The notes: generated from the letters alone by a model not told the origin. Positions 24,255 through 36,545 are shown, counted from the first letter of the stretch. The stretch is DNA of 64,000 bases from Rhabdophis nuchalis (GCA_039707465.1 CM077644.1:99805875-99869874); one strand, 5' to 3'. Numbers and translations: made by a program.

Positions 24255-25800
24255 GCATGAAGAAACTGTGATCCTGAAGAACGTTGAATTTTAATTCTCA
24301 TCAGCCCTACTCAACATGGCCAATGAGATCAGATTTCCGCAACCTTAGGTGGCTTTGATTGCTTCAGGATTTAAGCATATTTAATAATTTTAGGGTGTAT
24401 TCATCACCTTCAAATGTAGCAGTGTAGTGCTTATTGGCTGATGCTAAACCAATTTTGATTGATATTATGTGGTGAAATATGGTTTAAATATGAATCCTGA
24501 AGCACATCATTCCCACAAAAGTGAATATCATGAATTGTCCAACATTTTATCTTTTAAAATGCTTGTGGTTTTGTATGTTATTATTACAGATTTTATATAA
24601 AGTTTTTTTTTTCAATTAGTTCTTCCTAGCCTCTCAAGATTTACAAATCAGATTCATACAAAAGGAACTATAAACTTGGTCACTATGTTTTAGATTATTT
24701 GTCACTATTATCCATTTTTGATGCATAAGAGCTATAAATATTCTGCACAGAAATTCTTCAGGTATTCTTAGTAGTATTCTTCTGGTCTCAAAACCTATAC
24801 AGTACTGGATATATGCTAGAATTTATAATTCATTGTTAGCTAATCTTGTAGATACAGAAGTTATCAACATTACATATACGGTAGATTATATTTTATGATG
24901 TGCAGCTGGTTTTTTTTTAATACTATGCATTTTATCTGTTTTTATCCATTTAATTGCAACCCATCCAGAGTCATTTATGTGAGATAGTCAGCTATAGAAA
25001 TCAAATAAATAAATGACTCAATAATTGTAAGATTAAAAAGAAGATCCTCCTGCCTGAAGAAGTAACGACTTAACAAACTACTTTTACTGTTACAAGGGGA
25101 CATTAAATTGAAGTGCCAACAGGAATTAAGCAGCTTTTTCCAAATCAATTTAACTTCTCATGTCTCTTTATCTACAATATGGGACTCTAGCAAAGCATTT
25201 ATGAGAGGATTATTTCTCTCTCTCTGACATCAAACAGAAAGAAAGCTATGCAAAAGAATGTTATAGGATGTACTAGTGAATGAGTTTAAGCAATTAGAAT
25301 TAAGACATAAGCACAAGCCATTTTGATCTTGGAACAAAAGTTTAAAGTAATTTGTAACCAACTAGATTTAAGGGAAATCTAAAAGAGACCTACCAGTATA
25401 GGAAGTTGAAATTTGTCAGAGAAATACTTTTGAAAAAGGCCAAAAATCAGACAAATTGTTTGGTTAGTAACAGGAAATGGAATCAGGAAAAAAGAATTAT
25501 CATCTCTGTTTGGGATCAGGTGAGACATGTGTCCAAAGTGAAGAATATAATAGAGCAATTTGTTAAAGGTTAAAGGACTAATCAACATTATGCAGCACAT
25601 GTCCATCTCACCTGGAAGAGATTGAGGAATACTTGAATGCAACCTAGTTATAAAATTTACAACTGAAGGAAATGAATAATTTTTAACATTTATATGGAAT
25701 ATTTTAAAAGAATGTAAGACCCTCAGGTTCATACTTTATGGTTATTTATCACAAAAATATATCATAATGCAGGGGACCTTGTCTCTTTCCTTATTCTATT
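24255..25800. other. Unique DNA with one LINE tail
   Basis: Nothing gene-like. At 24935-25010 a short 3' LINE-like end (CCATCCAGAGTCATTTATG then AAATAAATAAAT) is visible. Confidence 0.45.
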
Positions 25801-25802
25801 TC

Positions 25803-25937
25803 ATGGGTGGCTAATTCATGGCATCACATTGCCATCATGTAATGTCGCATAATGTTTTTTTCCTTTCACAGAGTTAGGGTAGGTGTGGCCTGTGCATGAC
25901 ACATCTAGCCCATGGGCTCCCCGTTTGACACCCTTGT
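25803..25937. mobile_element. Decayed hAT MITE, CAGGGGTGTC family
   Basis: The right end CCGTTTGACACCCTTG is clear; the left end is eroded. Flanks TTCTATTT and TACTATTT match at 6 of 8. The interior shares tagcccatgggctcc with 22031-22159. Confidence 0.6.
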
Positions 25938-26289
25938 ACTATTTGGAGTAGGAGCCATTGGTAAAGAAAACACCAAGAAAATAAAATTACTGAAATTAGA
26001 TGGAGAACACAGACTAAAAATATGTAGAATTGGTGCTGAATTTACAATTATTCAGGCTAGGAATTGATAATAATAATTGATAATAGCACTATGGTTCAAC
26101 TTCAAGATGCCAGATCAATAAGAATAAAACTGAAGTGCTGGCATGCAATTTAACTGGGGGGAAAACAATGTTTGTATAATTGCAAATTTTGTCATTTGTA
26201 TAATTGCAAACTGTATAATTGCAAATAATTGAAATGACTTCACTGCAGTCATTAACCAGTGCCAGGAAATAATGATAATAACAGGTTTT

Positions 26290-28140
26290 AATATCATGAG
26301 TAAAAAGATTAAATAACTAGGAGTTTATTTGGCAAAACCAATGAAGATATGTTTAAAATAATGATTCACAGATATGAAGCAAATATAAGAGCAATTTTTT
26401 AAGACAGAGGAAGTTTAAACTGTCTTGGTAAAGAGGAATTACAGTCATTACAATGAAACTTCTACTTAGGCTTACCTTTTTGCTTCAAATAATTCCAATA
26501 AAATTGAAACAGAATCCCAGACCACACAAATATCTTTGGATTGCTACAAACAAAAATAAGTTATATATGCTGATCTATGACCATAATAAGATTTGATTGA
26601 ACAGGTTAGAGATGATGTATTAATAATAAGCAATGTATTAAAAGTTTGGGATAAATACAGGATAAGAATCAAACTTCCTTGTTATTGCGCATTTATTTTC
26701 ACCAAGACAAAAATACAAAATTGACAATGGGAAGGCAACAAAGTCATATAGACATATGATTTGTTTCTCATCAAGGCAAAGGTAAATTCTTTGAGATTTT
26801 GTTTTCAGAAAGGTCAGAGCCACCTAATCAGTTTAAGCATCTTCAAATAAGCAGTAAAGCTTTAAAGCAAAAATAAGGAGAGATGCTTACGAGACTTGAC
26901 AGAATTGGAAAGCTTTAGAGCATTTGTTGAGCCTTACTTACAAATTGTTGGTGAAACATGATTCAGAAACTCCGTGCTTTCTTTTTTTTTCATCAAAATT
27001 TATTTATTCTTATTAAAAAAATCATACAAACATAATTTTAAACACATTTGCCATCACAATGCGAGAAAGCAGCAACATATAAGTAACCAAACTTAACAAT
27101 AAAGTCCTAATAGTAGGCCTAATATTCAACACCAGCATTTACACTATATACAGTCCATCTAGTTAAACTGCCTACTTTGTCAATGAATTCTTATTCATCA
27201 TTAAATTTCTTATTGATATTATTCACCAATATCCAAATTAAACATATATTATTGCTTCAGTTGTTACTATTCGGTCGTTCCCGTATCCAATTATACCACC
27301 TCTTCCACGAGTTATAGAATTCTGAATCCTTTTTCCCTTTAATTAATTTTGTTAATCTATCCAACTGCGCACTCATTAATTTTATTTATTACTGTCCTAT
27401 CCGTCGGTATTTGATCACTTTTCCATTCCTGGGCAAATGCCAATCTTGCCGCAATAATTATGTGCAACGCCAGAAACCATATCTCCATATTGATATCTGG
27501 GGGTTTAAGTCCTAAAAGGAAGGTTTCCGGTTTCAACTCAAATCGATGTTGGGTAATTTCTATTAGCCACTGCCTGATCTTTTTCCAGTATTTAATTGTC
27601 ATTGGACAGGTCCACCACTGATGGAAATAGGTCCCCTCCCTGTGGCTACATTTCCAACAATTAGGCATGCTTTCAAAACTGTATGATCAAATGACTTCAG
27701 ATTTAGGTTGAATAACTTATATTCAACAATGGGAAAATAATCAGAACATTGTATTCCAACAGAATATTACCATTAGAGACAACTCGTGTAAGATGTTTTA
27801 TTGGCATGCTTCAGATTTATTGCAATGTTATTTGTTTATGTTTGTATGGTCTTTTAACTATTGCTGTTGAAATTTGTATATGACTTGGATTTTAACAATG
27901 ATTGATAGCTTTATGTAATTTAATGAGTTAAAATAATGAAATATTGGAAAAATAATTCTATAATGTTGTAATTACTTTGTGGTTTGTTTTCCCTATTTGG
28001 TTATTTTATTTGCTTATTTTTTGTGTAATTTTTATTTTCCTTATTTTCTCTTTTAAAAATGTTATTACATTTAAAAATATGAAGGAAGTAGGATATATGT
28101 ATATACTCTGCTCTGTCTCATAATAAAATATTGTCTTGGG
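26290..28140 (+). mobile_element. Decayed L1 ORF2 debris
   Basis: The plus strand holds scattered L1 ORF2-like peptides, such as KYLGVYLAKP near 26310 and LLQIIPIKLKQNP near 26490, broken by stops. A separate minus-strand L1 end (26990-27668) sits within it. The 3' limit near 28140 is approximate. Confidence 0.4.
26990..27668 (-). mobile_element. 5'-truncated L1, 3' end
   Basis: The minus strand ends in a poly(A) (T run at 26984-26992 on plus). The open segment 27357-27668 encodes the L1 ORF2 C-terminal zinc-knuckle pattern CWKC..H..WWTC followed by IIAARLAFAQEW. Flanks GTGCTTTC and ATGCTTTC may be a short target duplication. It is too truncated to act. Confidence 0.75.
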
Positions 28141-28343
28141 CAAGACTTTATTAAAGATTCATGGATATACTCATTCTTTATTTTTTTCTCCTTCAAACTT
28201 TCCTTGCATGCTATATAATCATCTTTGAAAATTCATAACTTTGTTTTGGTTTTCTCCAACTACCTTGACTACTTTCTCCAAGCAATCATCTGCAGTCTCA
28301 CTTGGGCATTTTACTTAAAAAGAGACTGACAGAATAGTTAGAG

Positions 28344-29156
28344 CAGGGGTCCCCAACCTTTTTTGCACCAGGGACCGGTTTCATTTTAAAGAAAATTCTG
28401 CGGACCGGCTGCCTAGAGGAGGAGAGGGGGAGGGGGAGCATGCGCACGTGGGGGGGGGGAGTTGGCTCACCTGGCCCTCTAGGGCAGTGGTGGGAAAACT
28501 TATTAGTTAATAGAGCCAAATATCAACAGCACCACTACTGAAATTTCTTTTGAGAGCCAGAAGGTGTGGCCTTTTTTGTGGGAGTGGCTCAGTTGTCATG
28601 TGACCCGTGGCCAACTTGGAAAATGTGGTGAAACTCACTTAACGGTCTTGCTTAGCAACCAAAATTTTGGGCTCAATAGTGGTCATAAGTTCTTCCTTCC
28701 TTCCTTCCTTCCTTCCATTTCTGGCTGGTCTTTGGTCTTCTGAAGATGGTAAAAATTGATTTATGGGCACTCGTTATATATAAAGGCAGCCCATGACTCT
28801 TTGGGATGCTGGTTTGAATCCAGGAAATGACTCAGAGGATGTGATTTCTTTGAAATGACCGCTGGGAGAAAAATAGATCTTTAACCTGGTTAACTTATCA
28901 GGTAGCTTGAGGTGGAAGGAAATAGGAAAATAGATTTCTTCCTTTCCTTTCCATTCCTTTCCATTCCTTTCCTTTCCATTCCATTCCTTTCCATTCCTTT
29001 CCATTCCATTCCTTTCCTTTCCTTTCCTTTCCATTCCATTCCATTCCCTTCCTCCTCCCTCCCCTTCTTTCTTTCACTCCCTCCCTCCCACCCTCCATTC
29101 ATCTTTTTTTCCTATTTTTCTTTCTTTCTCCTTCTCTGTTTCTCTCTCTCTCTCTC

Positions 29157-29229
<73 letters not shown>

Positions 29230-29770
29230 CCCCCCATCTGTCACTCTGTGTGTGTGTCTGTTTTCCCCCCCTCTCTTTCTGTCTCTCTAAGTCTGCCTCT
29301 CTGTGCGTCTGCCATTCTCTCCCTCCCTCCACCCGGGGAAGCAGCATGTCGGTTGCGGAGGTTATCCCACAGCGAGCGGACAGAGGACCCAAGCTGCGGC
29401 TAGTGCAGGCGAGGAGGAGGGGCAAGCATCTCGACTGGGAAGGTTATCCCGGGGCGGGCGAAGGACCCAAGCTGCGTGCTGCCGAAGCCGTCTGGGGCTA
29501 GGTGTGCGGCGCCCGGATGGCTTTGGCGGCACGCAGCTTGGGTCCTTCGCCCGCCCGCTGTGGGATAACCTCCCCAGTCGAGATGCTGGCCCCTCCAGGA
29601 AGCCCCGGAAAGTGCAGGGCGCTGAGGTGGCCGTCGGAAAGAGGTGTGGAGGCGCGCTCGCCCATCCTCTGCCCAGGGCGCTGCTCCCTCCTCCTCGCCG
29701 GCCCTGCGGCCCGGTTCCTATGAAGCCGCGGACCGGCACCGGTCCGCGGACCGGGGGTTGGGGACCCCTG
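28344..29770. mobile_element. Non-autonomous hAT element, CAGGGGTCCCCAACC family
   Basis: Ends CAGGGGTCCCCAACCTTTTT and GGGGGTTGGGGACCCCTG, with perfect 8-bp duplications AGTTAGAG (28336-28343, 29771-29778). Outer parts are GC-rich (ccgcggaccgg). The interior holds a second repeat from about 28484 (cagtggtggg, ggtgtggcc, gggctcaatagtgg), a (CCATT/CCTTT)n tract (28936-29060), a (CT)n tract (29133-29227) and a large inverted repeat at 29427-29595. The many ORFs on both strands are products of simple repeat and palindrome. Confidence 0.88.
29427..29595. repeat. GC-rich inverted repeat with ~70-bp arms
   Basis: Left arm (ctcgactgggaaggttatcc to gctgcgtgctgccgaagcc) and right arm (ggctttggcggcacgcagc to cagtcgagatgctgg) are about 90% complementary around a short spacer near 29500-29515. 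A third, direct, partial copy lies at 29343-29412. All lie within the hAT element. Confidence 0.85.
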
Positions 29771-29778
29771 AGTTAGAG

Positions 29779-30886
29779 GACTCAGTCTCAGCTTAACTTC
29801 TGCTACTTCTTTCAAGAATTGAGACTGCCTTCAATATTCACTATTATAAGTATCTGGAAAGAAGGGTGGTACATGCCAACCTGATAAATGAATCTTAATA
29901 AAGAATACAAGTAACCATCATGCTTTATACCACTTAAAAGCTAATGTCATTAATTCTAATGTTGTGGTGTCAGCACAAGAAAGGAAGACAGTTTACACAA
30001 GACTGCAAATTCAGAAGATTTGTGTAGTCTTCCTTAATCTAGAAAATGGGCCTATCACCCCCTCTTCCTCTCTCCCTCCCTCTCTCCCTCCTTCTTTCCT
30101 TCATAAAGGGCTGTACCAACATTAAAAAATGAAGAAAGCTATGCTCTAGTAAACTCAGAGATCAAAAGAGTCCTAAATGTCAAAGTCATAATTCTTAATA
30201 TTTTTGTAACCTGATCCTCTTTTCTCTTGGTAAACCTGATTAGCATCTGTCAAAAACTGCAAACTGGAATCCTTTGCACCCTGCAAGCAAGACAAAGAGG
30301 TGTACTTTGAATTGACTGTATACAAGATTACATTTTGTGGTTGGTGATCAGTGGACTTTGTTATTAAAGGTTCTATTAGTTTCCATAACTTATTGGAGGG
30401 CTGGGTTCTTGAATCAATGTCAGGGCAACCTCTGGGGCTACTAGTAGCCAAGAAAAACCTAGCAGCTATGTTTTCTGCAGACTACCCTTGCCTGCTTCCT
30501 GGCTTTTCTGCAAATGCCAATATTATCTTGTAGTTGCATACTGGTCTAGTAGTCAACTAAGATTGGAAGGAGAGAAAGCCCAGCTGTTCCTCTTGACAAA
30601 TATGCTCCAATGTAGATGCATGTCTATTTTCTCTACAGAACTGCCACTTAAGATGGTTTCAAGTGCTATTAAGAGGTTTATCCCTAAAGCAGTATTTGTC
30701 AACCCTGGCCATTTTAAGATGTTTGAACTTCAACTCACAAAATTCCCATTCTGGATGGGCAATTGTGGGAGCTGAAATCCACACAGCTGAAGAACAAGCC
30801 TAGAGAATGAATGTTTGCACTAATTATGTTTTAACATTTCATAAATAAGCCACAGGGTAAAATAATAATCCCATGAAACTATAGGG
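29779..30886. other. Unique DNA with MITE-like fragment
   Basis: No gene. At about 30690-30790 a decayed relative of the palindromic hAT MITE is visible (gtatttgtcaaccctggcc, ttcaactcacaaaattccc, gggagctgaaatcc). Confidence 0.45.
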
Positions 30887-31181
30887 CAGTGGTTCCCAAA
30901 GTGGGCGTTAACTCCCCCCAGGGGGCGGTGGCATGACTCAGGGGGGCACTAGGAGGCAAAGCAGCTGCAGGGGGGTGCTAGGAGGCAACTCGGGGGGGGG
31001 GGCGCTGAGGGCGAGGAAAAAAAGATCGTAAATTGCTGCAGAGAGCGTCGCCCTAGGTTGGTAGCTTCCCTGGAAATAGCTGCAGTTTCCCTTTAAGCAA
31101 CATCACCACCCTCCCCTCCAATCACCGCCTTCCTCCCAGGAGAGGCGCGTGCACTGCTTCAATCCACCCGTCCCCGACCGG

Positions 31182-31420
31182 GCTTGTGAAAAGGTCCTTT
31201 AAAAAAAACCTTGGTGGAAGGGGAGATCGTTCACTTTGTTGGGGGGGGAGCTCTCCCTAGTTGAGCTTGTGAGAGAGCTCTTTGCAATTGTTTTAAAAAA
31301 CTTGGCTTGTGAAAAGGTCCTTTAAAAAAAACCTTGGTGGAGGGGGAGATCGTTCACTTTGTTGGGGGGGGGGAGAGCTCTCCCTAGTTGAGCTTGTGAG
31401 AGAGCTCTTTGCAATTGTTT
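31182..31420 (+). repeat. Two-copy tandem duplication, period ~123 bp
   Basis: The block starting GGCTTGTGAAAAGGTCCTTT occurs at 31181 and 31304, and each copy continues through gagatcgttcactttgttgg and ctctccctagttgagcttgt. A partial third piece (AGAGCTCTCCCTAGTTGAG) follows at 31444. Copies differ mainly in G- and A-run lengths. Confidence 0.9.
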
Positions 31421-31503
31421 TAAAACAATTTTAAAACAAAACTAGAGCTCTCCCTAGTTGAGGTTGTGAATAACAGCCCTGCCCTTCTCCCCTTTTTTAT
31501 TGT

Positions 31504-31790
31504 GGGGAGGGAGGAGGAAGAGGCGGAGGGGGGAAGAAAGAAGAGGGAGGAGGAGGGGGAAGAGGAGCAGGGAGAAGGAAGAGGGGAAGGAAGTGGCAGG
31601 AGGAGGAAGGGAAGAGGAGGAGGAGGAGAAAGAAAGAGGAGGAGGAGGTAACAAAGGGAAGATGAAGAGGAGGAGGAGGAAGAAAGAGGTGGAGGAAGCA
31701 AATGGAAAAGGAGAAAGAAGAGAGAGGCAGGAGGAGGAAAAAGAGGAGGAAGAGGAAGAGACAGGGGCAGTGGGCAGGGAGACGAGCCGC
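31504..31790. repeat. GGA/GAA-rich purine tract
   Basis: About 290 bp of nearly pure purine on the plus strand. The Lys/Arg/Glu- and Ser/Pro/Leu-rich ORFs on both strands are translations of this tract. Confidence 0.9.
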
Positions 31791-32845
31791 TGCTGTTTCA
31801 CTGGCAGGTGGGGGGGGGGCAATTGGGCAAGCAAGCAGCGTTGCCCTGGCTACCCTTCCAGAAACATCTTCCTCTCTTGGTTTATTCTAGCTAAGATCTT
31901 TATAATCTTTTCAAAAAATGCATAACTATGAGCAAAATTCTGGTTCTATCACACATAGTATATGTAAATTCATTTTAAGTCTTTTGAAAACCTGAGATGA
32001 ATTTTGTAAAATGATGTTCTTTATTTTAATAAATTCAGAATATCTTTTACTGAATTTACTCATACTTTTGGCCCCCAAAATCCATTTCTCTCCCAAAAGT
32101 TTAATCACAACTGTTTCCATGTCCATTTATTTGAGGAATGTTGCAAGATATTTTTTTTCTAAATCACAAAAAGGGCAGTTGCTGCCTGATCCTCCATTGT
32201 TTGCTCACCCCAGCACCGCCCTGGCTACCCTTGTGGGTACATTGTTTGCATTGGTGTAATTAAAAAAGCATCAATATTTGCTTGAATTATTTGATGATAT
32301 TATTGCATGGAGCCTAGGGATTCCCAATATGGAAAGTGAGAATGGGAACATTTTAACAGAGGTATATGTTCTTGGGTTATAATTTTCACTAAAGAACCAT
32401 GGGGGTGGAAAGGAAAATAATAGAGAATGGAGTCCAATCCCCTTCCGCAACAGATTGGAAGCAAAGAATAACTCTAGCAAAACCTTTTTTGAGGTAGCTT
32501 TTTACCTCTTTGGGGAATCATTTTCTTTTTTTAATTATTATTATGATTTCCCCCCCAATACAACTCATGCAAGGGGTCATCCACACATACATTACATTTT
32601 CCACACTCATATTTGTGATTCCTTCTAACTTCTTTAAGCTAAACATTTTTAGTACAAATCAACACATTGACATGCAGTTTTCTCTTACAATGACATAATT
32701 AGCACCTTATGTATTGAATACAAGTATATCAAGTATAGGTTAAACGTGAATTAAAAAACATCTAATTCAAATGTATAAGCTGTGAATTTATTTAATAACA
32801 GGCAAACATTGCAATTTTCTTCCCAGGTTAATTCAAAATGTATAT

Positions 32846-32966
32846 CCAAATGTTCCTCTATCCCCCCCCCCAAACCAGATACTTTTGGAGTGTGTGTGTG
32901 TGTGTGTGTGTGTGTCTACACAGCAGAAGTGTCTGGTTTCGGGGGCGGGGGAATAGAGGAACATTG
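32846..32966. repeat. Inverted repeat around a (GT)n tract
   Basis: AATGTTCCTCTATCCCCC at the left and GGGGGAATAGAGGAACATT at the right are inverted, extending inward through aaaccagatac and gtgtctggttt, with a (GT)n core at 32891-32912. Confidence 0.85.
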
Positions 32967-33013
32967 AACATGACATTGCCTATTTATCAGAACTATTTCC
33001 AAAGTTCAATGAA

Positions 33014-33632
33014 TTGAATTTGCAGTTGCAAGGAATTGAGATTAATCTTATTAGGGCCAAATCTGTCATCTCTACATTTATTTCAAAGCTAACTCTCTTC
33101 AAGTGCAATATAGCCCGTTGCAAGCTATACCAATTTCCAAGCTTGTCTGAGCCAGAAGAGAAAGGTGGGATACAAGATGATGATCTTCAAGTGTTTTGTG
33201 ACCATTTGGACATGCTGCATAAAGATATGTCTGAGCGATATCAGGATCTTCTTTTGATGGAAATTCCAGATTGGGTGATAAATCCTTTTTCAGATTTTGA
33301 GGAAGATGGGATAATGGAGGAACAACTCATAGAGCTGTAAAATGACATTGAGCTGAAGCCAAAGTTCAAGAAATCACACCAAGAGTTTGGTTACAGAAAG
33401 AAATTTCTGATCGCTATCCTGCACTATGGACAGTGGTTAAGAAGCTCCTTGTTGCGTTTCCAACATCATATTTGGTGGAACGTGGCTTCAGTGTGGTCAT
33501 TCAACTTCTCTCCAAGCAAAGAAATAGACTCCATGTTACTGAACATGGTGATTTAAGACTCCTGCTAAGTGACTTAAAACCAGACATTGGGAAATTGGTA
33601 TCACTTCATCAAGCCCATCCATCACATTAAGA
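33014..33632 (+). pseudogene. hAT transposase C-terminal remnant (ZBED/Charlie-like)
   Basis: Frame one (33014-33340, 108 aa) contains CDHLDMLHKDMSERYQDLL; frame two (33433-33630, 65 aa) contains the hAT C-terminal signature FPTSYLVERGFSVVIQLLSK. In hAT transposases this dimerisation region holds the last acidic catalytic residue and the conserved ERxFS motif. The two frames are separated by a stop and a shift at 33341-33430, and the N-terminal zinc finger and the earlier catalytic residues are absent. The similarity to domesticated ZBED-type genes is shared ancestry, since this copy is plainly broken. Confidence 0.82.
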
Positions 33633-34094
33633 ATTTACTGAACAGTGAAGTAGTTAACTAAATTTTATTGATTTTACTAAGTTACTAGTTAGTAAGGTTC
33701 TTGATAAATGACTATCAGACTTTGAAAACCTGGTATCACTGGATCATATTCAACAATTTTGTAGAATTAACATTAGCTACAAAGGTTTTTAAATTGGATT
33801 TTGAATAAATGTGCAATTAACCAATTTCATTGTAATTTTTACAATGACAATAAAGATTATTACTATTACTATTACTATTACTACTAATTGTTAAAGTTTT
33901 GAATTTTACTGTTATTATTTGCCTTCCGTCGTGCAAACCGCCCAGTCACATGATCCCCACTAGCCACGCCCACCAAGCCACGCCCACAAAACCGGTTGTA
34001 AAAAAATTGAATTCTGGGTTGGGGGCACTGAGGATCAGTTTGTAGCACCAAGGGGGCGGTGGACTGAAAAAGTTTGGGAACCACTGCTATAGGG

Positions 34095-34945
34095 GCTAAA
34101 GTGTATTCCTCAATGGAGCTGAAGGGGTGTATGATAAAAGGATTTATTTAAATCCAAAGGATTTATGCTTGTGATGATTGGGTGATGTTTTAGTGATGGC
34201 ATTCAAGAGCCTATGTATTCTTAACTCTAGTTGAGCTACTTTCCTTGAGCATAAAAGATAAAAGTTGGGAAACAAAGGATTTTATAGGGGCAATGACTTC
34301 ACAAGTGTGTACGTTGCACTTCCTTGAAAATCAATGACAAAATTCACAGAGCAGTAGAAAGCTGAATATTCACTTAAAAGCACTATTTAAAGCTGGTATC
34401 ATAGCATTCTATACAGAAATTTAACCAGGAACATGTTTTCTTGATTGTATCTCAAAGAAGGGGTTTTCCAGTGACAGAAGGTATAGAAAGGACTAAATTA
34501 ATCCCTTCTCACACCATATGCTAGTGTGTATAGTATAAGCCACCTTGAAAAGCTCTTTGGTTGAAAGGCAGTTGAAAAACTTTAATTAGTTGACTGTCCA
34601 CAGAGTCTCATTCAAAATTGTTGAACAGATTTATAAATTTATTTAGGAATTTAAGGGGGGAAAGTTCCAAGGATAGGCACTGAATTTGACAAAATGTCAA
34701 ATCAAATTGGACATCTTTGGTGAGATTCCAAGGGTGAATAATGTAAAGTAGGAAGTCATCCAAAAAAAGATTATAACTCTTCAAATTTTCCATCTGAAAA
34801 AAGACAGATAGTATGTCAATAATAAAAACAATAATGACAAAATCACTGTCAGTCAATTGCAAAACTCAGCTTTACATAAAAGAACTTACATCCTGGAATG
34901 ATTCCTTTAACACTATCGAACAATAATATTTGTGCATCTAGGGCC
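34095..34945. other. Unique DNA
   Basis: No gene or repeat recognised. Confidence 0.45.
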
Positions 34946-34949
34946 TTGG

Positions 34950-35800
34950 AAAGGACTCAATAGATGGATAAAAATGCCAAATCCAGTCTAAACATCTGGC
35001 TGACTGTGCAAAAATCCATGATAATAATACATAATCATTTTTTCTCAAGATACATGAAAACAAAGCATACATTTTAGATAGATGCCAGTAGTCAGACTGG
35101 ATACATGTTGAAATTGACAGTTTGGATCGAAAAACAAGAAAACTGATGACAATTCACTATGCATTTCATTTCCATGGAGATATTGATAGTTTGTATTAAC
35201 TCTGCGGAAAATGAAGGCTACAGTTTATTGCAAGTCAAACTGTTGAGGAATAAAAGCATGCTTTGGCTAATTATGTAAAAAACAGTCAAGAACACACATT
35301 GATGCAGGTTAACAACTGGTGTTTACTGAATGTACAAAAACCAAAAAGGGTAATATCAAAGTAATATAATAAAAACATGAACAGGATGCTGGTCAGGAAA
35401 ACCATTACATGGTCAATTTCTACTTCAGATAAGACCTGAAATGCTGGAACATTTTAAAAAAAGAAACCAAAGGCCTGATTTTGGCTGCTGAAGAGCATGC
35501 TATTTGAATGAATGGAATCAAGGCCAGAATTGAAAAAGTTGTCAAAGAATTCAAAGTGTAGATTGTGCAAGAAGCAGAAGAAACAGTTGATCATATGCTC
35601 ACTCATGCAAAAAGATTGTGCAATCTGATTATAAGCAACTGCATAACACAGTCACCAAAATGATTCACTGGAATAGCTATAAAAATTGTCATGGGCAAAT
35701 AACTAAAATATTGGGAAAATAGATTTGAAAAAAATAGTAAAAATGAGCAGACTAAAATACTGGGAGATTTCTGAATACAGATATTGTCTTGGCTCACATC
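34950..35800 (+). pseudogene. R2/R4-clade-like non-LTR retrotransposon remnant
   Basis: Stop-interrupted plus-frame peptides run in the order expected for a site-specific-type LINE C-terminus: EIDSLDRKTRKLMTIHYA near 35110, HALANYVKNSQEHTLMQ near 35260, then SKNSKCRLCKKQ near 35550, a CCHC-like segment. This resembles type-1 retrotransposable element R2-like fragments in vertebrates. Clade assignment is from memory of the motif order. Confidence 0.5.
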
Positions 35801-35888
35801 GGATCTAACTGTGTGAAAAGAAGAAAATATGAATAACTGAATAACTCAAAATAGAAAGATTATGGCATAAAGTAGCTTTGGTGATTTT

Positions 35889-36545
35889 ATTTTTTATTTA
35901 TTTATTTAATTTCTATACCGCCCTTCTCCCTTTCGGGACTCAGGGCGGTGTACAGCCAGAATAAAAAATGATAATACAGAATTTTTAAAAAAAACAGCAT
36001 TAAAAAGAAATATTAAATAATTGGCCGATATTTAAAATCCCAAACTAAAATCATTATTAAAAATCCCTTTAAAATTATGATAGCCCGGCAGCGCAAAATA
36101 GGTGCGAGATTGTCCTTAGTCCAGGGGGTAGGTCATTCGAGAGGGCAAGAGCTGCCACAGAGAAGGCTCTCCCCCTGGGGGTTGCCAGCTGGCATTGTTT
36201 AGCCGACGGCACCCTGAGGAGGCCCTCTCTGTGGGAGCGAACTGGACGGAGGGAGGTATTTGGTAGCAGGAGGCGGTCTTGCAGGTAACCAGGTCCCTTG
36301 CCATGGAGCGCTTTAAAGGTGGTTACTAGTAGCTTGAAGCGCACCTGGAAAGCCACAGGCAGCCAGTGCAGCTCGCGCAGGAGAGGTGTCACGTGGGAGC
36401 ATCTAGAAGCTCCCAGAATCCCCTGCGCAGCCACATTCTGAACTAACTGGAGCCTCCGGGTGCACCTTAAGGGAAGCCCCATGTAGAGAGCGTTGCAATA
36501 GTCCAGATGGGAGGTGACGAGGGCTTGGGTGACCGGGCGTAAGGC
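35889..36545 (-). mobile_element. 5'-truncated CR1/L2-clade LINE
   Basis: Minus-strand copy with (TAAA)n-like tail at 35889-35908 and the ORF2 C-terminus in a long frame (36075-36545) from ALRPVTQALVTSHLDYCN to ALSNDLPPGLRTI. It keeps the QNVAAQGILGASRCSHV segment that is deleted in the 2.4-3.4 kb copy. Truncated before the RT catalytic box. Confidence 0.87.

Larger units (their letters stand above)
30887..34086 (+). mobile_element. 3.2-kb hAT transposon with transposase remnant
   Basis: Ends CAGTGGTTCCCAAAGT and AGTTTGGGAACCACTG, with perfect 8-bp duplications CTATAGGG (30879-30886, 34087-34094). The right half carries a transposase C-terminus in the plus frame. The left half carries a tandem duplication (31182-31420), a GGA-rich tract (31504-31790) and no recognisable ORF. 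A fragment resembling the short CCACGCCCAC..CCGGT hAT family is embedded at about 33885-34015. Length and structure suggest an originally autonomous copy that lost most of its gene. Confidence 0.9.

Noticed and set aside
28774..29425. Several Lys/Glu/Gly- and Ser/Phe/Leu-rich ORFs on both strands
   Set aside because: Translations of (CCATT)n and (CT)n simple repeats.
29303..29815. Overlapping Pro/Arg/Gly-rich ORFs
   Set aside because: GC-rich palindrome inside a hAT element keeps several frames open; no family resemblance.
33014..33632. Domesticated ZBED-type host gene
   Set aside because: The sequence is frame-broken and lies within intact hAT ends with a target duplication, so it is transposon debris.
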